64,000 nucleotides of DNA from Rhizobium oryzihabitans (GTDB lineage: Bacteria; Pseudomonadota; Alphaproteobacteria; Rhizobiales; Rhizobiaceae): positions 124,001 through 188,000 of the forward strand of contig NZ_CP048637.1 in the NCBI RefSeq assembly GCF_010669145.1, given 5' to 3'. Below the pieces are notes generated by a model, which ran no database searches, was not told the origin of the DNA, and saw only the letters and a program-made list of their open reading frames with translations. Both the position numbers and the translations under genes were made by a program. Below are positions 43,524 to 52,745 of the stretch, in pieces; position 1 is the stretch's first letter, and each line of letters opens with the position of its first letter.

Positions 43524-44141
43524 ATGAAAGCTCTCAGAGCGTTTCGAGTTGTGGCGTGGTGTGTGGTTGCGATCTTCACATTGCTACTGATTATAGGTTA
43601 TTTGCTGCAGTCGGGTGGCGGCAAACGTGTTGGTGAGCCGGACGCGTCCTCTACCCCTTCGATCGGTCGCCCATTTGAGTTGGTTTCGCACCGGGGCCAA
43701 GTGATCGATAACGCTGTCCTCAAGGGAAAGCCGTATTTGGCGTTCTTTGGCTTTACCCACTGCCCTGACATCTGCCCCACAACGCTGTTCGAGCTGAGTG
43801 ACCTGATGAATGAACTCGGGCCCGCTGCGAGCGGTTTCAACGTTGTTTTCATCAGCGTTGACCCAGAGAGAGATACTCAGCAGTTGCTCAACGAGTACAT
43901 GACATCCTTCGACCGTCGAATCCTTGCCCTTCGGGGAACGCCGGAGCAAACAGCGACGGCTGTCAAAGCTTTCTCCGCCTACGCACGCAAGGTTCCGACC
44001 GAAGATGGAAGCTACACAATGGACCATACGGCTGGCGTATACATGATGGACGCCAATGGTAGCTTCAAAGGAACGCTCGACATGCATGAATCCCGCGAGG
44101 TTCGCATGAAGAAAATCCGAAATCTGATGACCGGCTCGTAA
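43524..44141 (+). CDS. SCO1/SenC-family copper chaperone/thioredoxin-like protein, 205 aa
   Basis: An N-terminal membrane anchor (VVAWCVVAIFTLLLIIGYLL) precedes a thioredoxin fold. The copper/redox site is Cys80-x3-Cys84 in HCPDICPTTL with the distant His168 in MDHTAGVYMMD, as in Sco1/PrrC. It delivers copper or electrons to CuA-type or other copper sites; because the local oxidase is a CuA-lacking quinol type, its client may be elsewhere, or the role may be redox protection. It is the first gene after P7. Confidence 0.93.
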   Translation: MKALRAFRVVAWCVVAIFTLLLIIGYLLQSGGGKRVGEPDASSTPSIGRPFELVSHRGQVIDNAVLKGKPYLAFFGFTHCPDICPTTLFELSDLMNELGPAASGFNVVFISVDPERDTQQLLNEYMTSFDRRILALRGTPEQTATAVKAFSAYARKVPTEDGSYTMDHTAGVYMMDANGSFKGTLDMHESREVRMKKIRNLMTGS

Positions 44142-44172
44142 GCCAGAACTTCAACCGTCGAGAGGAAATACA

Positions 44173-44873
44173 TTGCAGTCTGGCAAATTGACACGACGAG
44201 GCTTCGTTATCGGGGGGCTGGGGCAGCGGCGGCTGTATTGACTGGCTGCTCGGCAACGACCGCAGAGACGACACAGTCTGAAATCGTACCCATATCCCAT
44301 CCAGTTCTGGAAACCACCTATGGACCGATACTGAACGAACAGTTCCCGCTGCCTGCTATACCCTACCAGAAGATCGCCAAGCGCTATTACCGGCAGATGG
44401 TGAGTGATCCGACTGGAGAGCGGCCAGGCACATTGGTCGTGGATACGGCCAACTATTTTCTCTACCTGACTTACGAGGGCGGACAGGCGATGCGATACGG
44501 GGTCGGTCTCGGCCGGCAGGGGTTCGAATGGTCGGGCAAGGGGGTCATTCAGTACAAACGTCAGTGGCCGCGCTGGACGCCACCTGACGAGATGGTCGTT
44601 CGACAGCCGGAACTTGCGCCCTACAGCATTGCCAATGGCGGTATGCCACCTGGCCTCAAGAATCCATTGGGCGCGCGTGCGCTTTACATTTTCCAGAATG
44701 GCGAAGACACGCTTTACCGCATCCATGGATCGCCAGAATGGTGGACGATCGGCAAGTCGGTATCCTCAGGGTGTGTCCGGATGATCAATCAGGACGTGGT
44801 CGACTTGTATGGTCGAGTGCCAGGCAAAACCCCCATCGTCGTTACCAGCCTGCCTCGCTTCTCTGAGGCATAG
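44173..44873 (+). pseudogene. YkuD-type L,D-transpeptidase lipoprotein (ldt3), frameshifted in signal peptide
   Basis: The YkuD body is intact: RYGVGLGRQGFEWSGKG, KNPLGARALYIFQ, a histidine in RIHGSPEW and SSGCVRMIN. In the current sequence only a TTG at 44238 (TGCSATTAE) opens that frame, which would omit the signal peptide. TTG 44173, preceded by GAGAGG, reads LTRRGFVIGGLG, a perfect twin-arginine lipoprotein signal, but ends early. One more G in the run at 44220-44223 fuses them into LTRRGFVIGGLGAAAVLTGC. Probably a functional gene with a homopolymer error, or a fresh mutation. Confidence 0.88.
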
Positions 44874-45178
44874 GCGGAGAAAACCGTGAAGTCCCCACCG
44901 ACAGTTCAGCGGCCTGAAGTCGTGAGGCCAGGCATGCGAGGCCTGTGCCCTGTAGGAGCTGACTCCGATTATCCGCATTCCCCTGGCGCTGTCATGTAGA
45001 GGCTGTCGGAAAACACCGGAAGCCTCAGCTCGTGCCCGGGCTATGCGAAACTGAACCAGATGTCCGATGGTCGTGCACTCACCAGGCAGGCCATGCGACG
45101 GAAAACATCCGATAGATCGTGTAGATCGTACACAAAAGAGTTTCTGTTTGTGCCTGCGATTTGATTTGGTGAAGCGAT
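44874..45178. other. Intergenic region between ldt3 and dedA
   Basis: About 305 bp with no convincing gene, hairpin with U-run or MerR-type dyad. Confidence 0.4.
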
Positions 45179-45775
45179 ATGGACGGTTTGTCTGATCTAG
45201 TACGAGAATACGGGACATGGATGTACATCCTGCTTTTCGCATACTGCATGCTGAAAAGCGGTAGTCTCCCGTTGTTCGCGGGCTATGCGGCTCAAACACA
45301 AGCTTTGGACTTGTCCCTTGTTTTAGCGGTGACCTTTGCCGGCGGCTATCTCGGGGACGAAGCACGGTTCTTTATCGCGAGACGATACGGGGATGCGTGG
45401 TTAACGAGGTGGCCTTTTGCCGAAAAGGCCTATGCGGCCGCGAAAATCCTAGTTGCAAAGTACGGCTGGGCCTACATCTTTCTTTACAGATATCCCAAGG
45501 GTATGCGGACCATCGGCGCGCTTCCGGTTGGTCTCGGATCAATGTCATGGGCAAAGTTTACAGTTCTGAATGCAGGATCAGCAATAATTTGGACCGTCTG
45601 CCTGGTTTCAACGGGCTTTGTTTTCGGCGCACAGATAGAGGAGGCGGTGGAAACCGGCTGGGGCTTTGCAAGTATTGTCTTACTTGCCGCAATGCTCCTC
45701 CTGTCGGTCTTCGCATGGTGGCGTATAAATCGGATAACTGTCCGGATCCCGAAAATTGGAGAACAATCCAATTGA
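45179..45775 (+). CDS. DedA-family (VTT/SNARE-associated) membrane protein, 198 aa
   Basis: The conserved DedA signature is present: LKSGSLPLFAGYAA, GYLGDEARFFIARRYGD, then YRYPKGMRTIGALPVGLGSM, with several membrane helices and a basic end. DedA proteins are now linked to undecaprenyl-phosphate or lipid recycling across the inner membrane, which would tie it to peptidoglycan synthesis and recalls PbrB (undecaprenyl-PP phosphatase) of lead-resistance clusters. No MerR-type promoter was seen in front. Confidence 0.88.
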   Translation: MDGLSDLVREYGTWMYILLFAYCMLKSGSLPLFAGYAAQTQALDLSLVLAVTFAGGYLGDEARFFIARRYGDAWLTRWPFAEKAYAAAKILVAKYGWAYIFLYRYPKGMRTIGALPVGLGSMSWAKFTVLNAGSAIIWTVCLVSTGFVFGAQIEEAVETGWGFASIVLLAAMLLLSVFAWWRINRITVRIPKIGEQSN

Positions 45776-46125
45776 AGTCATCAGCAGTTTCATGCCTGTT
45801 TACTATGGAAAGGCAGAGGACAGCGCATGAATACAGCAAAGCCTGACACGCACCTGGATCGGCCTATCCCCAGCTCTTTCAAACTGTCACGCTGATCTAT
45901 GGCGCAGGTCGACTTACTCAATTCCAGCGACTGGCGGCATATAGGGGTAGACTTCAGATGCTGCTGGAAATCGGAATTTTCTGTCCGACTCCCTGTCCAG
46001 TTTTCCAGGCCCGCAGCGCTTTTGCTGTCTGCAATGAGCTGGCCTCAGAAGTGTTCGAAGACTAAACCACCGGGTAGTGAGGGTGGCCATAGTCCTCAGA
46101 CCTGGCTAGCTTTGTCCGGCCTGAA
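45776..46125. other. Intergenic region between dedA and the BASS transporter
   Basis: About 350 bp. A short frame at 45899-46129 has a low-complexity translation without features and is not supported. Nothing else is seen. Confidence 0.4.
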
Positions 46126-47109
46126 ATGAAAACTGAAAGCGCTCCGTTGACCCTCCGTGACACCCTCGAAAATAATCAGGTCCAGATCTACTTTGGCGCG
46201 GTTGTCCTTGGCGCTCTGGCGGCTCTCTCGATCTCCGGAACAGCCGCACTTGAGATCGGCATAAATCCGTCGCTGGCGTTCATGTTGTTTGTGACCTTCC
46301 TTCAGGTTCCGCTTGCGGAACTTCGGATGACCCGTGCGCGGTTCCGCTTCCTTGGCGTCCTGCTACTGGTGAACTTTGTCGTCATGCCTGTGCTGGTGGG
46401 AGTGCTCGTCCCGTTTCTTCCGCCCGATCCTATGATCCGGCTTGGCGTATTGCTGGTCCTTCTCGCCCCATGCATCGACTATGTCGTTACGTTCTCCCAT
46501 CTTGGCCGCGCCGACGCCCGTCTCCTGCTGGCAGCAACACCCGCGCTCCTGATCGCCCAAATGCTACTGTTGCCAGTCTATTTGAGCGTTTTCCTCGGTC
46601 CCGAGGAAGGGTCCCTCATCAAAGCAGGACCATTTTTCCACGCGTTCGTCTGGCTGATCGCAGTCCCGCTTGTCTTCGCCGTCCTTATCCAGTTCTGGGC
46701 CGGCCGAAGTGTGGTCGGGGAGCATGCGTCGGCGGTTTTGCGGCTGCTTCCGGTTCCTGCGACAGCGTTCGTACTCCTCGTCGTGGTTGCTGCCGTCGTA
46801 CCGCAACTCGGCCACGCACTCGATGCCACTTTCCGTGTCGTGCCAATATACGTGGCATACGCGGTTGCTGCGCCCTTGTCGGGGTGGGGTGTGAGTAAGT
46901 TGTTCCGGCTTGATGCGCCAGCGGGCCGTGCCGTCGCATTCAGTGCTGCCACGCGCAATTCTCTGGTCGTCCTACCGCTGGCTTTCGCTGTCCCGGGTGC
47001 TGTACCGGTCCTTCCGGCAATAATTGTTACGCAGACACTGATCGAACTGCTGAGCCAGTTGGCTTACATTCGTCTGGCACCGAAATTTGGGCCGAGCAGG
47101 GCTGCCTGA
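46126..47109 (+). CDS. BASS-superfamily transporter, ACR3/arsenic-resistance-like, 327 aa
   Basis: About ten membrane helices in the bile acid:sodium symporter fold. LEIGINPSLAFMLFVTFLQV and LLAPCIDYVVTFSHLGRAD resemble the arsenic resistance protein (ACR3-like) subgroup, where a cysteine in the APC motif is important for arsenite export; here the motif is APCIDY. FSAATRNSLVVLPLAFAVPG matches the conserved later block (TRNS..VLPLA). It may export arsenite or another anion. No arsR, arsC or arsH lies nearby, so the substrate is open. Confidence 0.75.
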   Translation: MKTESAPLTLRDTLENNQVQIYFGAVVLGALAALSISGTAALEIGINPSLAFMLFVTFLQVPLAELRMTRARFRFLGVLLLVNFVVMPVLVGVLVPFLPPDPMIRLGVLLVLLAPCIDYVVTFSHLGRADARLLLAATPALLIAQMLLLPVYLSVFLGPEEGSLIKAGPFFHAFVWLIAVPLVFAVLIQFWAGRSVVGEHASAVLRLLPVPATAFVLLVVVAAVVPQLGHALDATFRVVPIYVAYAVAAPLSGWGVSKLFRLDAPAGRAVAFSAATRNSLVVLPLAFAVPGAVPVLPAIIVTQTLIELLSQLAYIRLAPKFGPSRAA

Positions 47110-47195
47110 AGAATGTAAGCACGCCTCGTGCCGGGCCGGGATGGCGCCTCCGTCTAATTCGCGCAGGAAGCGGAGGGGCCCGTCTGTTCGTGCAC

Positions 47196-49181
47196 TCAGC
47201 TGACCCCTAACGACGGCCGTACCGAGGCCTTGTTTCGCTTTGGCGCGCCGACTCGCAAACGGCGATCAGAGAGCGAGACGATGCCACCAGCCATCATCAC
47301 GATGGCACCGGACCAGATACAGAGGATCCACGGCTTCCACCAGACACGTACGACAATGCCCCCGGCGGCTATTGGGTCACCCAGCGAGATGTAGAGCTGG
47401 CTGAATCCGAAGGTGACGATGCCGGCTTCCGTCGTCGGCATCTGGCGGGCCGTGTAGAGCCGCTTCGACGACCAGACATCGGCTACCTCGACACCGCCCT
47501 CGCGGATCGTGAAGTGCCCCTGGTCCTCGGTGTAGTTCGGTCCGGTCGCTGCACGGATGCCATCGAAGGTCACGACATAACCGCCTGCCTCAGCCGTCAT
47601 GCCCGGTTTCATCTCGACCACGGTCTCCGTCTCGAAGGTGGTGACGGCCACGACGCCGAGCACGGTCACGCCCAGCCCGAAATGGGCGAGCGCCGTGCCG
47701 AAGGACGAACGCGGCAGGCCCTTCAGGCGGCTCCAGGCGATCGACATCGGATGTTTGCCGAAGCCTGCGCGATACCAGAGGTCGGCGATCGCTCCGCCCA
47801 TGACGAAGAAGGCCAGCGCGAGACCAGCGACGGCCATGACCGGCCCGCCGTTCTGCATGTACCAGAGGCCAAGACCGAGAACGAGCGAGAGCGCTGCCGC
47901 CACGTACAGGCGCTGCAGGGCACCGAGCACATCGCCGCGCTTCCAGGCAAGGAAGGGGCCGAAGGGCACCGCCAGCAGAAGCGGGATCATCAAGAGCCCG
48001 AAGGTGATGTTGAAGAAGGGCGGGCCGACCGAGATCTTTTCACCCGTCAGCGTTTCCAGCAGCAGCGGATAGAGCGTCCCGATCAGAACGGACGCCATGG
48101 AAACGGTGAGGATCAGGTTGTTAACGACAAGTGCCCCTTCCCGCGAGATCGGCTGGAATAGGCCGCCGGCCTTGAGCATCGGCGCACGCAGCGCAAAGAG
48201 CGTAAACGCTCCGCCGATGAAGATCACGAGGATGCCGAGAATAAAGACGCCGCGGGTCGGGTCGTTTGCAAAGGCGTGCACCGAGGTCAGCACGCCCGAG
48301 CGCACCAGGAAGGTGCCGAGCAGCGACAGCGAAAAAGCGATGATGGCGAGCAGCACCGTCCAGATCTTCAGCGCATCGCGCTTTTCCATCACGAGCGCCG
48401 AATGCAGAAGGGCCGTGCCCGCCAGCCAGGGCATGAAGGAGGCGTTCTCGACCGGATCCCAGAACCACCAGCCACCCCAGCCAAGCTCGTAATAGGCCCA
48501 GTAGGAGCCCATGGCGATGCCGGCCGTCAGGAACACCCAGGCAGCCAGCGTCCAGGGCCTAACCCAGCGAGCCCAGGCGGCATCGATGCGTCCGTCCATC
48601 AATGCTGCGATCGCGAACGAGAAGCAAACCGAGAAGCCGACATAGCCGAGATAGAGCAGCGGCGGATGGATCGCGAGACCAATATCTTGAAGGACCGGAT
48701 TCAGGTCCCGACCCTCCGCCGGGATCGGCGACAGGCGGATAAAGGGGTTGGAAGTCAGAAGAATGAAGAGCGTGAAGGCCGTCGTGATCCAGGCCTGTAC
48801 GGCCAGCACATTCGCTTTCAGCCGGTCCGGCAGATTGGTGCCGAAAAAGGCGACCATGGCGCTGAACAGCGTCAGAATCAGCACCCAGAGCAACATCGAG
48901 CCTTCATGGTTTCCCCAGACACCGGATACCTTGTAGATCATCGGCTTGAGAGAGTGGGAATTCTCAAAGACGTTCTGCACCGAGAAGTCGGAGAAGACGT
49001 AGCCGTAGGTGAGGGCCGCGAAGGAAAAGGCGACGAGCATGAACATTGCATAGGTGCCGGCGGTACCCACCGCCATCATTGCTGCGTCACCGCGCCGGGC
49101 GCCGATCACGGGCAAAATGGAAACGACAAGACACGTGGCGAGTGCCAGTACCAGGGCATAGTGGCCAAGCTCGATGATCAT
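47196..49181 (-). CDS. ccmF: Cytochrome c maturation protein CcmF, 661 aa
   Basis: A large polytopic heme lyase subunit. The WWD-type block GWGGWWFWDPVENASFMPW is clear, the P-His regions are present (SVWGNHEGSMLLWVLIL), and the C-terminal periplasmic domain contains MKPGMTAEAGGYVVTFDGI. Start 49181 gives MIIELGHYALVLALA, the standard N-terminus. Length matches the family. The usual ccmE and ccmH/ccmI partners are absent on both sides, so it is an orphan copy that probably works with chromosomal Ccm proteins or was carried by rearrangement. Confidence 0.95.
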   Translation of the reverse strand: MIIELGHYALVLALATCLVVSILPVIGARRGDAAMMAVGTAGTYAMFMLVAFSFAALTYGYVFSDFSVQNVFENSHSLKPMIYKVSGVWGNHEGSMLLWVLILTLFSAMVAFFGTNLPDRLKANVLAVQAWITTAFTLFILLTSNPFIRLSPIPAEGRDLNPVLQDIGLAIHPPLLYLGYVGFSVCFSFAIAALMDGRIDAAWARWVRPWTLAAWVFLTAGIAMGSYWAYYELGWGGWWFWDPVENASFMPWLAGTALLHSALVMEKRDALKIWTVLLAIIAFSLSLLGTFLVRSGVLTSVHAFANDPTRGVFILGILVIFIGGAFTLFALRAPMLKAGGLFQPISREGALVVNNLILTVSMASVLIGTLYPLLLETLTGEKISVGPPFFNITFGLLMIPLLLAVPFGPFLAWKRGDVLGALQRLYVAAALSLVLGLGLWYMQNGGPVMAVAGLALAFFVMGGAIADLWYRAGFGKHPMSIAWSRLKGLPRSSFGTALAHFGLGVTVLGVVAVTTFETETVVEMKPGMTAEAGGYVVTFDGIRAATGPNYTEDQGHFTIREGGVEVADVWSSKRLYTARQMPTTEAGIVTFGFSQLYISLGDPIAAGGIVVRVWWKPWILCIWSGAIVMMAGGIVSLSDRRLRVGAPKRNKASVRPSLGVS

Positions 49182-49752
49182 TGGATCTCTTCCATGCCGC
49201 TGGGTCCACCCCTTGCGCCTCCGGACGAGCGGTCGCGTCCCTTGGCATTTAAGTCTCGTCATGCTGGCAGGCACTGTATCGGGACAAGGGTTTCAACCAC
49301 GATCCAAGATCAGCAATCAGCCTAACCTAAGCCTTGCCGTGCGAGCAACAGCAGTGTTCATTCCCGGCGGCGTCATGGTGTCGCCCAGCTCGACTGGTGC
49401 GACTGCGCTTGTAACCGTCTCGATGTCTCATTGAAGTTCCATAAATTTGCTTATCTGATTTTTGTTAAGCTGCTGAAATCATGGATAATTTCAAGACGGT
49501 TTGTGCTAGAATCTCCTGATCAGCTTGCAGTTTAGCCGCCCCTACCCGCCTAGGGCTGCTCTTGCCGAATTTCGTCTCATTTACTTCTAGACGCTCGGGA
49601 CGCCGCGTCTCAAAACGCGAAGATCGTCCAAATGACACACTGAATATGTCTCACGGATGCTGTCTCAGCACGTATACCCAAATGGAGCATTCCAAATGTC
49701 AGGAGAGGATGTAACCTGCCTATCGGCACAGGCCGGTATAGAAGGCTTAAGG
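49182..49752. other. Intergenic region between ccmF and the unknown gene
   Basis: About 570 bp, lower in GC at its centre. No gene with support, no MerR-type dyad and no terminator were recognised. Confidence 0.4.
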
Positions 49753-50715
49753 TCAGCTTCTGAGGTGTTCAAACTCAAGACCGCTCGAATTGAATATGAT
49801 CCGAGGTCTTGGAATGTCCGCTAGTCCCTTGCGTCCGCCACGGGCAGATCGGATCGCCTCAAGAGTGAGAACAGGAATGTCCTCAGCCGCAGCGATCGTG
49901 TTTAGTGCCTCCGCTGAATCGTCCACAGGCGCACGAAGCCTATTGAGCCGGTCACTGAGCTCGGCAGGGGTGGGACAGCCTGACTGCTCGTACAATAGCG
50001 TGAAGCCGGTTGCTCCATTTGTAGGGAACCGAAAGACTTTGCCGTGGCCAAAGCAGAGTAGCTCTTGCAGCGGATGAAAATGGGGCCGTAACTTCGTCAG
50101 CTTCTTTTCTGCGACCGGCCACCGTCCTATCGTTACCTTTTTTGGGATTTTGTCAGCAAAGATCCAATTTACGCCTTCCACTGCCGGCAGTTTGCCATTC
50201 CTCGCCTCTTCCGCAGCTCCAGGATTGTAGAGCATGTATATCGGGACGCAGCCTGGAGTTTTCGCTGCTTCATTGATGAGAGTAGTGTGCTGTTGACCGT
50301 ATAGCTTGGTTGGCGCCGTACTCGTTGAGGTACCTGCAGCTCCTCCTTTGCCGCTCGCAACGGGAGGTAGCAGTGCATGATCGAGCTCTCGATAGTACCA
50401 GTAAGGATTTCTCTTGCTGTTATTGGTTATGGCTCGCTTTGCCTGAATGTGCAGGCGCAGATATCGACGGCCGTCAGTGGCCTTTTCATTCACGAATTCC
50501 CAGTCCATGTCCTCGCCCGTGACTGACTCATCGCGAGGAAAGTCAACATGGATCCCGAAGGGCTCAAAAGGCACTAGGCCTGCCATAAGTATGTCAGTGA
50601 TTGATTCCTCGCGAAAGTTTCGCCGCTTGTGTTGATCGCGGTCAAGTAAGGCTGCGGCCAAGAGCGGAAAGCGGTGAGCGAAACTACACAGAAGATCCAA
50701 GTTGGCCATTCCCAT
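49753..50715 (-). CDS. Unknown protein, DUF6615-like with possible PD-(D/E)XK-type core, about 320 aa
   Basis: The N-terminal region contains NFREESITDILMAGL, then SVTGEDMDWEFVNEK and YLRLHIQAKRAI. The order Glu...Asp-x-Glu...Gln-x-Lys resembles a divergent PD-(D/E)XK nuclease core. Later parts (PIYMLYNPGAAEEA, VNWIFADKIPK) have no recognised function. The start is uncertain: TTG 50742, ATG 50715 or ATG 50709, all inside the 3' end of the patatin gene, so the two are coupled. Pairing with a phospholipase suggests an immunity or conflict module, by inference. Confidence 0.65.
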   Translation of the reverse strand: MGMANLDLLCSFAHRFPLLAAALLDRDQHKRRNFREESITDILMAGLVPFEPFGIHVDFPRDESVTGEDMDWEFVNEKATDGRRYLRLHIQAKRAITNNSKRNPYWYYRELDHALLPPVASGKGGAAGTSTSTAPTKLYGQQHTTLINEAAKTPGCVPIYMLYNPGAAEEARNGKLPAVEGVNWIFADKIPKKVTIGRWPVAEKKLTKLRPHFHPLQELLCFGHGKVFRFPTNGATGFTLLYEQSGCPTPAELSDRLNRLRAPVDDSAEALNTIAAAEDIPVLTLEAIRSARGGRKGLADIPRPRIIFNSSGLEFEHLRS

Positions 50716-51768
50716 TAGGTTCAGCGAAGTTCTGGACTGCAATTGAGGACATGAAATCGAAACTAGCCGCGGGCGTGTTGCGAGCTAACCCACGAGCTCG
50801 AAGTGACGCATCTGCTCCAGCGTAGCCAGCTCTAAGGAGTAACTGCCGCTCTGCAACCGAAAAGTGATTCAAACGCGTGCGCAGCCGCGCTACCGCTTCC
50901 ACATCCCTTGAAGACAGGGGCAGCGCGTCTAGGAGTCCATATTGAGATAATGCCGTGTCGATGCTCCAATAGGCGACATTTCGCTGCCCCTGATTGGACA
51001 TGCCGAACAGCAGACGGAGGCGCGAGTGTTCGGCCTGCTGCTGAATAAGGCTAAGCGTACGGAACAGTTGACCTACCCATTTCCCTGAAGGTTGGCCGAT
51101 CTCGGGTATCGGGCGACCCGCGTTGCTGACAAGGACCGTGCGGCATCTTTTCCACACACGCTCAAGACCGAGATTGTCGTAGACGCCGCCATCGGAAAGG
51201 ACCGCCGTCGAGATAAAAGGCTCCCGATGGAGGTCGGCGCCGGCGGTCTTCTGTACTGCCTGTTGGGAAAGGTCAATTCGCACGGGCGACAAAAAAGGCG
51301 GGAAGGCTGACGAGGCAGCCACGACGCATGCAAGCGGGATGACAGGCCTATCGATAAGCCCCACGCGGTAGTCGGCGGCATAGCCTTTGGCAAAGCGCCA
51401 GCCGCTGCCGGTCTGCAGGTTCGTGGCCATAAAGGTAAAGCGCGGGGAATCCGTGATGTCCTGCAAGCAGGCGCCCGCAAACAGGTGGCGGTCATACGTG
51501 CGGACCAGGCTGTCGGCCGCGCTGCATCCGGGGATGAGGCCGTAGAGAATAGCCCGGATGTCTATACCTTTTCCGGCGAAGCGCAGCAGCGGCGCGACGA
51601 AAACCTCATCGAGATTGGTGGCGCGGCCGTACTCGTCGAAGCGCAGGTTCTGCCAGCGCAGTGCGAGAAGCCCGGCTGTAATTGATCCGCCAGAAACGCT
51701 CGCGATCTCGGAGAGACGCGGCAGGAAGCCCAGTTCATTCAGGCGGATGATGGCGCCGACATGATAAA
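50684..51768 (-). pseudogene. Patatin-like phospholipase, 5' end removed by IS6-family element
   Basis: The body is a patatin: ALYHVGAIIRLNELGFLPRL, the nucleophile elbow SVSGGSITAG, and the catalytic Asp in LSDGGVYDNLGLERVW. The first about 18 codons of the open frame (to 51826) are IS6-end sequence, and the oxyanion-hole motif GGGxR that should precede ALYHVGA is gone. It is therefore probably inactive, although the frame is open across the IS end. The stop at 50684 lies inside the next gene. Confidence 0.85.
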
Positions 51769-52657
51769 GGGCTTGTCGCAAACCTTGCAGTAGGCTGAGA
51801 CTACCCGCGAACGGTGGCATTTTCACGCTTTGTTAACCTTTTGAAGTCCGAAGAGGCGCCCGAGCAGGTCATTCTGGTCGTTGATTGTCCAGTCGCCGGA
51901 AAAGCCGAAGCCTTTGCGCAGCCACAACATCGCTTCGAACCCAGCGATCGTCCGGCGCGCCGTTTTGAATGACTGGAAGCAGCCGATCTTGGGCATGTTC
52001 TTCTTGACCCGGAAGTGGTCGCTCTCGATGCCTTGCTGGAGGTGCTTCGTGACATAATGTACCGGGCTCGGATGCAGGAGCCCGTCATCGATGGCTGTTT
52101 TGATCGTTGAAGGAAACGTGTTAGCGCCATCTGTACCGATCTTACCCGGCGATAGTAGCGGCTCATCCTTGAGCATCTTACGGAAGAAGCGCTTGGCGGC
52201 GTCGAGATCGCGCTTCGCGGTGAGCAAGAAGTCGACCGGGTTTCCGTGCTTGTCGATGGCGCGGTACAGGTATCGCCACTTGCCCCGGATCTTGACGTAG
52301 GTCTCGTCAATCCTGACTGAGCCACAATGCGGTCGGCGAAACTGGCGTAGGCGCTTCTCGATTACAGGTGCATAGGCGAGGACCCAGCGGTTGATTGTAC
52401 TATGGTCGACCTCGAAGCCGCGCTCGCGGAACATCTCCTCGAGATCTCTGTAGCTGAGCGGATACCGTAGATACCATGTCACTGCCTGCACGATCAGCCA
52501 TGCCTCGAAATGCCGCCCTTTGAAATCGTCCTTCGACTGGCGCTTCAGCTTTTCGGCAATGGCATTCAGAATCATGGCTACGCTCCGCTACATCGGGAGC
52601 TGAATTTCCACCGTTGTGGTCAACAGCTAGTTAACCAAAAGAATTTGCGACACGCCC
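51769..52657 (-). mobile_element. IS6-family insertion sequence (about 889 bp)
   Basis: The ends read GGGCTTGTCGCAAA on the left and GGGCGTGTCGCAAA as the complement of the right, flanking one transposase gene. No 8-bp target duplication is visible (ATGATAAA against CCACTTTC). The left end truncates the patatin gene. The same orientation as the IS6 fragment at 7161-7275 is notable. Confidence 0.85.
51823..52575 (-). CDS. IS6-family transposase, 250 aa
   Basis: A DDE transposase of the IS6/IS26 group: FKGRHFEAWLIVQAVTWYLR and YPLSYRDLEEMFRERG at the N-terminus, IDETYVKIRGKWRYLYRAID with the first Asp, GTDGANTFPSTI with the second, and the Glu region in QQGIESDHFRVKKNMP. Full length with no frameshift, so it may be active. 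IS6 elements form translocatable units and often flank resistance islands. Confidence 0.95.
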   Translation of the reverse strand: MILNAIAEKLKRQSKDDFKGRHFEAWLIVQAVTWYLRYPLSYRDLEEMFRERGFEVDHSTINRWVLAYAPVIEKRLRQFRRPHCGSVRIDETYVKIRGKWRYLYRAIDKHGNPVDFLLTAKRDLDAAKRFFRKMLKDEPLLSPGKIGTDGANTFPSTIKTAIDDGLLHPSPVHYVTKHLQQGIESDHFRVKKNMPKIGCFQSFKTARRTIAGFEAMLWLRKGFGFSGDWTINDQNDLLGRLFGLQKVNKA

Positions 52658-52745
52658 CCACTTTCCTTTTCCAACACTCCGAATGTGCATCGCTCCCGAA
52701 GCTGCCGACCTGGCTGGGGTGCCGACCTTTCTCGTAGATTTCGAA

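Noticed and set aside
45899..46129. 76-codon frame before the BASS transporter
   Set aside because: No ribosome-binding site, no domain and an overlap with the transporter start; composition looks non-coding.
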